64,000 nucleotides of DNA from Sphingopyxis sp. PET50 (lineage in GTDB: Bacteria; Pseudomonadota; Alphaproteobacteria; Sphingomonadales; Sphingomonadaceae): assembly GCF_025244705.1 (NCBI RefSeq), contig NZ_CP104207.1, forward strand, positions 1,364,001 to 1,428,000. The letters run 5' to 3'. A program made the translations under genes and the position numbers. This document shows, piece by piece, positions 57,132-64,000 of this stretch. The stretch's first letter is position 1, and each line of letters starts with the position of its first letter. Below the pieces are notes generated by a model. That model had not been told where the DNA came from, did no database searches, and worked only from the letters and a program-made list of their open reading frames with translations.

Positions 57132-58841
57132 TCAGGAAAACAGCTTGCGGTCGCGCGCGCGGACCGGGATGTCCCAGAATTTGGCCCACCAGGCGACCTC
57201 TCCCGGAAGGCGCGGCGGCTTCTTGAGCGTCTTGGCCTCGCCGCTGTGCGAGGCCTTCGCCACCGAGAGGCGGAATTGATAGCTGTCGAACAGCCGCAGC
57301 GCCTCGACCATATAGGCGGTGGCGATTTTCCGGTCGCGGATGACCAGCAGGTTTTCGCCGTTCGACAGGTCGGCGGGCTTCGAGAAATTGAAACTGCCAA
57401 GATAGACGCGCGCGCTCGGGCGGTCGAAATCGATGACGACGAACTTGTGGTGCATCTTGACCCCGAAACCGCCCGTGGCCTCGGACCGGAACGGTTCGGG
57501 CAGATTCTTGGTGAGCGCCGAGGGCGCCACCGGCTGCGGATTGCCGTCGGGCGGCACCAGGATCAGGCCGAGCTTCTTGTCGGCCATGCCATAGACGAAG
57601 ATGTCGGGATCCTGGGTGACCGTCTCGATCGCCTGACGCACCGCACCGCCGGTCTGCGCCAGAAAGGCCAGCGAATAGAAGAGACTCGATTCCGCCGTTG
57701 CGATGTCGGCACCGATCGCCGCGAGCGTCGCATTGCTCGCCTTGTGCGGCGACATGGTGATCTCCGCGTCAAGACCGGCAATCTGAAGCGGGCGCCAGGC
57801 CGCACTGGCGCTCGCGGTGAACCCGCTCGCGCTGCCCGGCCAATAGGAATGGAAAGCCTCCATCTGCTGCGCGACGATCGCGGCGCCGCGCACGATGACC
57901 GCATTGTTCGCCTGCACATAGAAGCCGCGCCACGAAAAATTTGTCGACCCCAGCACGACCGCCTGCGTGACCGGACCATCGACGACGATCATCTTGTTGT
58001 GCTGCAGATTGCCCATATGCTGACGGCGAACCTGCGCACCCGCGGCGGTCAGCCGCTCCGCCGCCACGCTTTCGGCCGAATGCGCCTCGCCCTTGTCGCT
58101 GCTGTCGTCGATGATGATCGACAGTTTCGGCCCCATCTGCACGAACAGGGAGACCAGTTCGGGCAGATTGAGTTCATAAGCAACGACGGCAACCGCTGCG
58201 CCTTCGGTGATCGCGCTATTTAGCAGAGCGAGTATCTCGGCACGCGCCTCGAACCCCATCCAGCCATAGGCTTCCGCGGCCTGCGGATGCGTCGGCACGA
58301 AGCCGATCCCCTCGTCGGCGCTTTTCGGAATCAGCCCGCCGAACGCCGCTTCGCCGCCGAAACGATCGACGAAGGATTGCGACGACACATAGCCACGCGT
58401 GAAGGCGATGTTGAGCGCACCGGGCATCGTCTTGGAATGGAGGTCGATCTCGGCCTCCTGCGCCTCGCCGCGCGCCAGCACCCCGGACTCGTTCATGAAC
58501 ATCGGCGTCACGCGATAGGCGAACTTGCCCGGCTGATCGCCGACGCGCGGGAAATGGATCCAGCGGAAAACCTGAAACGGGGCCTCGGTGCTGGGATATT
58601 GCGGCGCCGCGCTGGCCGGATCGCGCGGCAGCATCCGGTCGGCAAAGGCGATGCGATTGCGCACCGGCCAATAACGGTCGCCGCCCGGATAGCGAAACTC
58701 GATCGAAAAGCCGACGAAATCGTCCCCCGGAGGTCCGTCTTTCCAGTCCATCCCGATCAGGACCATGCCCTCGCCGCGATGCAGGGCGAGCTTGAAGAGC
58801 GCCGCGCTGTTGCGCCCACGTACCAGCCAGTCGTTCGCCAT
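57132..58841 (-). CDS. Phospholipase D-like protein with two HKD motifs
   Basis: 569 residues from MANDWLVRGRNSAALFKLAL. Two HKD motifs are visible, HNKMIVVDGPVTQAVVLGST near 300 and HHKFVVIDFDRPSARVYLGS near 490, followed by NFSWRG and NFSKP. The first 170 residues are an extra domain of unknown type with many aromatic residues (YPGGDRYWPVRNRIAFADRM), typical of PLD-like proteins of unknown substrate. No signal peptide is seen, so it is probably cytoplasmic. The frame is intact. Divergent from parE. Confidence 0.85.
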   Translation of the reverse strand: MANDWLVRGRNSAALFKLALHRGEGMVLIGMDWKDGPPGDDFVGFSIEFRYPGGDRYWPVRNRIAFADRMLPRDPASAAPQYPSTEAPFQVFRWIHFPRVGDQPGKFAYRVTPMFMNESGVLARGEAQEAEIDLHSKTMPGALNIAFTRGYVSSQSFVDRFGGEAAFGGLIPKSADEGIGFVPTHPQAAEAYGWMGFEARAEILALLNSAITEGAAVAVVAYELNLPELVSLFVQMGPKLSIIIDDSSDKGEAHSAESVAAERLTAAGAQVRRQHMGNLQHNKMIVVDGPVTQAVVLGSTNFSWRGFYVQANNAVIVRGAAIVAQQMEAFHSYWPGSASGFTASASAAWRPLQIAGLDAEITMSPHKASNATLAAIGADIATAESSLFYSLAFLAQTGGAVRQAIETVTQDPDIFVYGMADKKLGLILVPPDGNPQPVAPSALTKNLPEPFRSEATGGFGVKMHHKFVVIDFDRPSARVYLGSFNFSKPADLSNGENLLVIRDRKIATAYMVEALRLFDSYQFRLSVAKASHSGEAKTLKKPPRLPGEVAWWAKFWDIPVRARDRKLFS

Positions 58842-58957
58842 CGCCGCCTCCCCGCCTTCCCGGACCCGACCGATAGCAGATGGCGCGCCGCGCGTATGGG
58901 ACGAAAGCGCCACAGACGCCCTTGCCACGCCGACTCCCCGGCCCCTATAGCATCGTC

Positions 58958-60938
58958 ATGAGTCACGATTTGTTCGACGGCAACACGCCCGCCACCGACA
59001 GCTACAACGCCTCGCAGATCGAGGTGCTCGAAGGGCTCGAACCGGTGCGCCGCCGCCCCGGCATGTATATCGGCGGCACCGACGAGCGGGCGCTGCACCA
59101 TCTCGCCGCCGAGGTGATCGACAACAGCATGGACGAGGCGGTCGCCTAGCCACGCCAGCCGGATCGAAATCATCCTCGACGTCGGCAACCGGCTGACGGT
59201 CGTCGACAACGGCCGCGGGATGCCGGTCGATCCGCATCCCAAATTCCCCGGAAAATCCGCGCTCGAGGTCATCATGACGATGCTCCACTCGGGCGGCAAG
59301 TTCGAGGGCAAGGCCTATGCGACCTCGGGCGGCCTCCACGGCGTCGGGGTCAGCGTCGTCAACGCGCTGTCGACCGACACGGTGATCGAGGTCGCACGCA
59401 ACAAATTGCTCTATCGCCAGCGTTTCTCGCGCGGCACGCCGCTCGGCGGACTCGAAGAGCTCGGGCCGACGCCGAACCGCCGCGGCACCAGCGTCTCCTT
59501 CATCCCCGATCCCGAAATCTTCGGCGACCATGGCCGCTTCAAGCCGCAGCGCCTCTATCGCATGGCGCGCTCGAAAGCCTATCTGTTCGCCGACGTCGAG
59601 ATTCGCTGGAAATGCGCGCCCGAACTGATCGGCGACGACACCCCGGCCGAAGCGGTCTTCCAATTCCCCGGCGGCCTCGCCGATCACCTCAAGGAACAGA
59701 TCGCCAGCCGCGAATGCGCAACCGCCGAACCCTTCGTCGGGCGGCAGGAGTTTCCGGGCGACCAGGGCCGCGCCGAATGGGCGATCGCCTGGCCGCTCTG
59801 GTCCGACGGTTCGTACAGCTGGTATTGCAACACCATCCCGACCCCGGCGGGCGGCACGCACGAGGCGGGCCTGCGCGCCGCTCTCACCAAGGGGCTGCGC
59901 GGCTTCGGCGAGCTGATCGGGCAGAAGAAGGCGGCGCAGATCACCGCCGAGGACGTCTTCAACGGCGGCGAGATGATGCTGTCCATCTTCATCCGCGACC
60001 CGCAGTTCCAGAGCCAGACCAAGGACCGGCTGTCGAGCCCCGAGGCCGCGCGCCTGACCGAAAACGCCATCCGCGACCATTTCGACCATTTCCTGTCGGA
60101 CAATATGGACCGCGGCCGCGCGCTGCTAGGGCTGATCCTCGAACGCATGGACGAGCGGCTGAAGCGCAAGGCCGAGCGCGAGGTGAAGCGCAAGACCGCG
60201 ACGAGCGGGCGCAAGCTGCGCCTGCCCGGAAAGCTCACCGACTGTGCGAACGACGGCCCTGAAGGCACCGAATTGTTCATCGTCGAGGGCGACAGCGCAG
60301 GCGGCAGCGCCAAGCAGGCGCGCGACCGCAAGACGCAGGCGATCCTGCCGATCCGCGGCAAGATCCTCAACGTCGCCAGCGCCAGCTCGGACAAGATCCG
60401 CGCCAACCAGGAAATCGCCGACCTCGCGCTCGCGCTCGGCTGCGGGATGCGCAAGGACTGCGACGCCGAGCGGCTGCGCTATGAAAAGATCGTGATCATG
60501 ACCGACGCCGATGTCGACGGCGCGCATATCGCAACCTTGCTGATGACCTTCTTCTTCCAGGAAATGCCCGACATCGTGCGCAACGGCCATGTCTATCTGG
60601 CACAGCCGCCGCTCTATCGTCTGACGTCGGGCAGCACCTCGGCCTATGCCCGCGACGACGCGCACCGCGCCGAACTGGAATCGACGCTGTTCAAGGGCAA
60701 GAAGGTCGAAGTCGGCCGCTTCAAGGGGCTCGGCGAGATGAACCCGAACCAGCTCAAGGAAACGACGATGGACCCCGCGACACGCTCGATGCTGCGCGTC
60801 ACGCTGCCGCAGGAATATGAGGAGCGGCATCTGGTGAAAGACCTCGTCGACCGGCTGATGGGCAAGCATCCCGAGCATCGTTTCCAGTTCATCCAGGCCA
60901 ATGCCGCGACGCTCGACGAAGCGGCGATCGACGCCTGA
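58958..60938 (+). CDS. parE: DNA topoisomerase IV subunit B (frame corrected)
   Basis: About 660 residues. GHKL ATPase motifs are clear: [13 protein letters not shown], [40 protein letters not shown]. The TOPRIM part has [20 protein letters not shown] and [20 protein letters not shown]. Length and the RGTPLGG region fit ParE better than GyrB. In the given sequence a stop splits it after DEAVA; GCCTAGCC (59144-59151) should be GCCGGCC, giving DEAVAGHASRIEI. Topoisomerase IV unlinks daughter chromosomes and is essential, so a real inactivation is hard to believe. The remaining frame to the stop is clean. Confidence 0.93.
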
Positions 60939-60994
60939 CGGAAAAAATTTCGTCCCCTCTGTCAGAAATCCGCGCCGCGCCCGACTAAAGGGAC

Positions 60995-61540
60995 ATGCGA
61001 CGCGAAAAGCTGGAGACCGGGGTGAAAGAAAGCGAGCAGGATGGCCTATTCGCCGCGGCGATGGCGCAATATGGCGGCGCAATGGCCCGTCTGGCGCGCG
61101 GCTATGAGGCCGATCCCGATCTGCGCCGCGATCTCGAACAGGAATTGCAGGTCGCGCTCTGGCGAAGCTTCGTCCGCTTCGACGGCCGCTGTGCGATCAG
61201 TACCTGGGTCTGGCGCGTCGCGCACAATCGCGCGACATCCTATGTGCTGACACGCAAACGCCAGAAGACTTGGTGCAACATCGAGGATGTCGAACTGTCC
61301 GACGATGCACCCTCGCCATCCGACCGCGCCGAAAACGAAGAAGCCATGGCGCTGATCCTGTCGATCATCGACCGGCTCGACCCGCCCGACCGCCAGATAT
61401 TGCTGCTCTATCTCGAAGGCGTCGCGGGCGCCGAGATCGCCGAGGTGACGGGCGTGACCTCCGATGTCGCCGCAACCAAAATCCACCGCTTCAAGACCAT
61501 GCTGGCGCGCCGCTTCGCTGCGACCGGAGACGTTCGATGA
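60995..61540 (+). CDS. ECF-type sigma factor
   Basis: 181 residues from ATG 60995 (GTG 61022 possible). Region 2 is RRDLEQELQVALWRSFVRFD through ISTWVWRVAHNRATSYVL; region 4 is DRLDPPDRQILLLYLEGVAG and EIAEVTGVTSDVAATKIHRF. It lacks the FecI signature. The next gene, a membrane protein overlapping its stop, may act as its anti-sigma partner. It would respond to an unknown, probably envelope, signal. Confidence 0.85.
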   Translation: MRREKLETGVKESEQDGLFAAAMAQYGGAMARLARGYEADPDLRRDLEQELQVALWRSFVRFDGRCAISTWVWRVAHNRATSYVLTRKRQKTWCNIEDVELSDDAPSPSDRAENEEAMALILSIIDRLDPPDRQILLLYLEGVAGAEIAEVTGVTSDVAATKIHRFKTMLARRFAATGDVR

Positions 61541-62128
61541 CCGACTATGAAGACGATTTCAGCCTGCGCGCGCTGTGGCAGACCGATGACGTCGCCCTCG
61601 CCCCGCTTCCCCTCGACGAGATCAAACGCCGCGCGTCGCGGCTCGGCGACGTCGTCCGGCGCCGCAACCGCGTCGAATATGGCGCCGCCGCGATCGTGCT
61701 CGTCGCCTTTGCCCTCTATGCCGTCATCCTGCCCGGCGCGCTGTTCAAGGTCGCCAGCCTGCTGGTGATCGCCGAGCGTGCTGGTGGTGGTCTGGCAGCT
61801 TGCGCGCCGCACGTCGCGGCCAGACGCCGATGCCGAGGCCGCTGACGTGCGCGCCTATTACCGCGCCCGGCTGGTTCGCGAGGAACATATGCTGGCACGC
61901 GTCGGCATCTGGTATCTCGCTCCGCTGGTCCCCGGGCTCGTGCTGTTCATGACCGCGCAGGCGATCGTCACCGGCATGGCCACGCCGCTCGGCCTCGCGC
62001 TCTACGCGGGCCTTCCCCTGCTTCTTTTCGCCGGCGTCTGGTTGCTCAACCACCGCGCCGCCGCCATGCTCCGCGCCCAGATCGACCGCATCGACCGCGC
62101 GGCGGCGCCTATTGGAGACAGCGAATGA
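61537..62128 (+). CDS. Membrane protein, possible anti-sigma partner (frame corrected)
   Basis: About 196 residues, start ATGA overlapping the sigma stop. A cytoplasmic start of 55 residues (DDFSLRALWQTDDVALAPLP) is followed by four membrane helices (GAAAIVLVAFALYAVILPGA, ASLLVIAGVLVVVWQLARR, YLAPLVPGLVLFMTAQAIVT, GLALYAGLPLLLFAGVWLLN). I know no named family. An extra A at 61775 in GCCGGC splits it; corrected LVIAGVLVVVWQL is a clean helix. Position directly after an ECF sigma gene suggests an anti-sigma role, but I see no known anti-sigma domain. Confidence 0.7.
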
Positions 62129-63437
62129 AACCCTTCCTGACGGCCTTGCTCGCAGTGGCGCTGACCCTGCCCGCCCCCGCGGCGCTCGCGCAGCAGATGC
62201 CGGAGACGGCAAACAGCGCCGCCACGGCCTTCGATCGCCGCGCCGCGCAGCTCGTCGATCTGCTGACCGGCAAGGTCGCCTTCGCCGATTATTTCGACCC
62301 GACCTTCCAGACCGCCGTGCCCGAAGCGCAGTTCGACGCGATCGCCGCCAGCCTGATCGCGCAATATGGCCAGCCGCTCGCGGTCGAGAAGGCGACCTCG
62401 ACCGACGGGCGCTCGGGAACGGTGCTGCTGCGCTTTGAGAAAGGCGTCGGCACGGTCCTGCTCGACGTCGAAACCGGCACCGATGAAAAGGTGACCGGGC
62501 TGCGCATCGCCCATTTCGAAGTGAGCGGCGACAGCTTCGACAAGGCGACCGCCGAAATCGCGGCGCTTCCGGGCGCTACCGCCTTTCTCGTCGCCGAACT
62601 CGACGGCGAGTCGGTGAAGCCCCTCTCCTCCCGCAACGCCGACCGGCAACTGGCGATCGGATCCACTTTCAAACTCTACATCCTCGACGAACTCGCCGCG
62701 CAGGTGGCCGTGCGGCGAGCGCCGATGGTCCGATGTCGTGCCGCTCAGCCACGCCAGCTTCTCGTCCGCCGCCACCGCCAACTGGCCAAAGGACACGCCC
62801 GTCACGCTGCAGACGCTCGCCAACTGGATGATCTCGGTCAGCGACAATGGCGCCACCGACACGCTGATCCACCTGCTCGGCCGTGACAGGATCGAGGCGC
62901 GGATGAAGGGCAGCGGCCACAGCGCGCCCTCGCGCAACATCCCCTTCCTCACGACGGTCGAGGCCTTCGCCCTCAAGGGCAATAATTTCGCCGAGGAACG
63001 CGCCGCCTTCATCGCGGCCGACGACGCGGCCCAGCGCAAGCTGCTCGATGCGAACAGGGAACGGCTGACCCTCGACAATATCGACGGCGTCAGCTTCAGC
63101 GGCGGCCCGCGTTTCATCGACAGCCTCGAATGGTTCGCGAGCCCCGACGATATCGCGCGCGCTTTCGTCGACCTGCGCTCGACGCGGATCGCGGGAAGCG
63201 ATGGCGGCGATGGCGATCAACAACGGCGTCGGCCCGGCCGCAGCCGCCGACTGGTCCTATCTCGGCTACAAGGGCGGCTCCGAACTCGGCGTGCTGTCGA
63301 TGAGCCTGCTCGGCCAGCGCAAGTCCGACGGCAAATGGTATGTCGTCACCATGGGCTGGAACAATCCCGATGCGGCGGTCTCGACCGACACGATGGTCGG
63401 ATTGGTCACCCGGCTGCTCTCCCTCGCGGCGAAATAG
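62125..63437 (+). CDS. Beta-lactamase-fold serine hydrolase (one or two frame corrections)
   Basis: About 437 residues. Signal peptide from MKPFLTALLAVALTLPAPAA ending ALAQ; a 150-residue N-terminal domain; then a class A beta-lactamase-like domain: IGSTFKLYILDELAAQVAGG (SxxK = STFK), WSDVVPLSHASFSS, ISVSDNGATDTLIHLLG (SDN) and LGYKGGSELGVLSM (KGG). Such proteins act as beta-lactamases, DD-peptidases or related hydrolases. An extra T at 62711 in GCCGGC is clear. A second slip near 63193-63200 is needed to join the last part (MAAMAINNGVG to the KGG box); its cause is not certain. Third gene of the sigma operon (ATGA overlap). Confidence 0.8.
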
Positions 63438-63446
63438 CCGCGGCGC

Positions 63447-64000
63447 TCAGCGTTCGCGCATGTTGGTCGGGTAGCGGCTGTCGTCCCGGCGCTCGATCGC
63501 GCGGCCCAGACCGGATTTGAGCTTGGCCAGCCATTTGCGGACCTCGGCGGCGTCCTCGCGGGACTCTTCATCGACGCGCAGGCCGTCATCGATCACGATC
63601 GCCTGCAGCACGGCCGCGGCGTCGTCGAAGCGTTTCAGCTCGCGTTGTGCGTTGGCCAGCCGCAATTGCAGTACGACCGAATTCGCACCGACCTCGGCGG
63701 CCAGCTCGGCCTTGATCGCGTCGATCAATTCGCCGGTATAGCGAAGCGCCTGCTCCCCACCGGGCGCCTGGTTCTTCGCATCCCAACCCGCGCGCATCAG
63801 CAGCGGGATCAGGATATCCGACGACGGCACCAGCTGCTTTTCCAGCCAATAGGCGCGATAATAGGCATTGTCGCCCCGCCGCAGCGCCAGATATTCGGGA
63901 CTGGCGATCAGCGTACGCAGGCGTTCGATTTCCTGATCGGTGAATTCGCGATACATGACGAGCCCGTTGCCGGGACATTCGGGCATCCTGATCGGGAAAT
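63447..64000 (-). CDS. Unidentified helical protein, 5' end probably outside the window
   Basis: At least 180 residues; the frame is open to the window edge, so the true start may lie beyond it (ATG 63986 is one possibility, ATG 63956 another). It reads ECPGNGLVMYREFTDQEIER and continues in mainly helical, acidic sequence (SVVLQLRLANAQRELKRFDD, AAAVLQAIVIDDGLRVDEES). The latter looks like a TPR-like pair of helices. No family recognised. Convergent with the serine hydrolase. Confidence 0.6.
   Translation of the reverse strand, partial: FPIRMPECPGNGLVMYREFTDQEIERLRTLIASPEYLALRRGDNAYYRAYWLEKQLVPSSDILIPLLMRAGWDAKNQAPGGEQALRYTGELIDAIKAELAAEVGANSVVLQLRLANAQRELKRFDDAAAVLQAIVIDDGLRVDEESREDAAEVRKWLAKLKSGLGRAIERRDDSRYPTNMRER

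Noticed and set aside
1..64000. A region of mass pseudogenisation
   Set aside because: Breaks are one or two bases, occur in an essential gene and share one hexamer; corrected proteins are full length with intact motifs.
1..64000. CRISPR array or insertion sequence
   Set aside because: No regularly spaced direct repeats with unique spacers and no transposase gene were seen.

Overview
This is a GC-rich chromosomal window that looks like a sphingomonad (Alphaproteobacteria, Sphingomonadaceae, most likely Sphingopyxis or a close relative). The signs are a GcrA-type cell-cycle regulator, the RpoZ ending, paired acyl-CoA dehydrogenases, a CDC48-type AAA+ ATPase and many TonB/RND/autotransporter envelope genes. 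The genus is an inference.

The most striking feature runs through the whole window. About two dozen genes, including the presumably essential parE, are split by one- or two-base indels. In 21 of them the original frame is restored by rebuilding the palindrome GCCGGC at the break (GCCG+N+GC, GCC+TA+GC or GC+TA+GGC and similar). I therefore annotate these genes as single genes with a corrected frame. I read the breaks as consensus errors at a probably modified GCCGGC motif, not as real pseudogenes.

Layout. 1-10 kb: a broken DUF3800-like end, rpoZ, a phospholipase-D/cardiolipin synthase-like gene, a PmtA-like methyltransferase, an MFS carrier, a CDC48-like ATPase, a LysR regulator, tRNA-Thr, small genes and a periplasmic cyclophilin. 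10.1-13.3 kb: tRNA-Ser(GGA) followed by a lower-GC island with a nuclease-methylase fusion and a specificity subunit. 13.3-19.1 kb: a tripartite RND efflux operon (membrane fusion protein, pump, outer-membrane channel). 19.3-26.8 kb: an autotransporter, then a FecI/FecR/FecA-like surface-signalling trio. 26.9-29.4 kb: two acyl-CoA dehydrogenases separated by a REP-like inverted repeat. 29.5-32.5 kb: a PAS protein with a Phd/YefM-like N-terminus and a TadE/TadG pair. 32.8-36.9 kb: six tandem secreted phage-tail-collar-domain proteins that fall into three subtypes repeated as ABC-ABC, with a sigma70-like promoter in front of each set. 37-42.7 kb: a YghU-like GST, a class III CoA-transferase and a TolB-propeller/amidohydrolase fusion.

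42.8-50.6 kb: a compact type IV secretion operon (virB2, B3, B4, B6, B8, B9, B10, B11) with overlapping start/stop codons and no coupling protein or relaxase in view. 50.7-52.7 kb: two coupled secreted beta-helix proteins. 53-56 kb: tRNA-Ser(CGA), hspQ, an ABC-2 permease, gcrA and a thioesterase. 56-64 kb: an outer-membrane barrel protein, a two-HKD phospholipase-D protein, parE, and an ECF sigma factor/membrane protein/serine hydrolase operon. The window ends inside an unidentified gene.

Two copies of an approximately 140 bp palindromic intergenic repeat (518-657 and 26788-26937) lie 26 kb apart. Long stretches of the annotation are ordinary housekeeping. The parts most likely to be new are the ABC-ABC collar-protein cluster and the GCCGGC signature.
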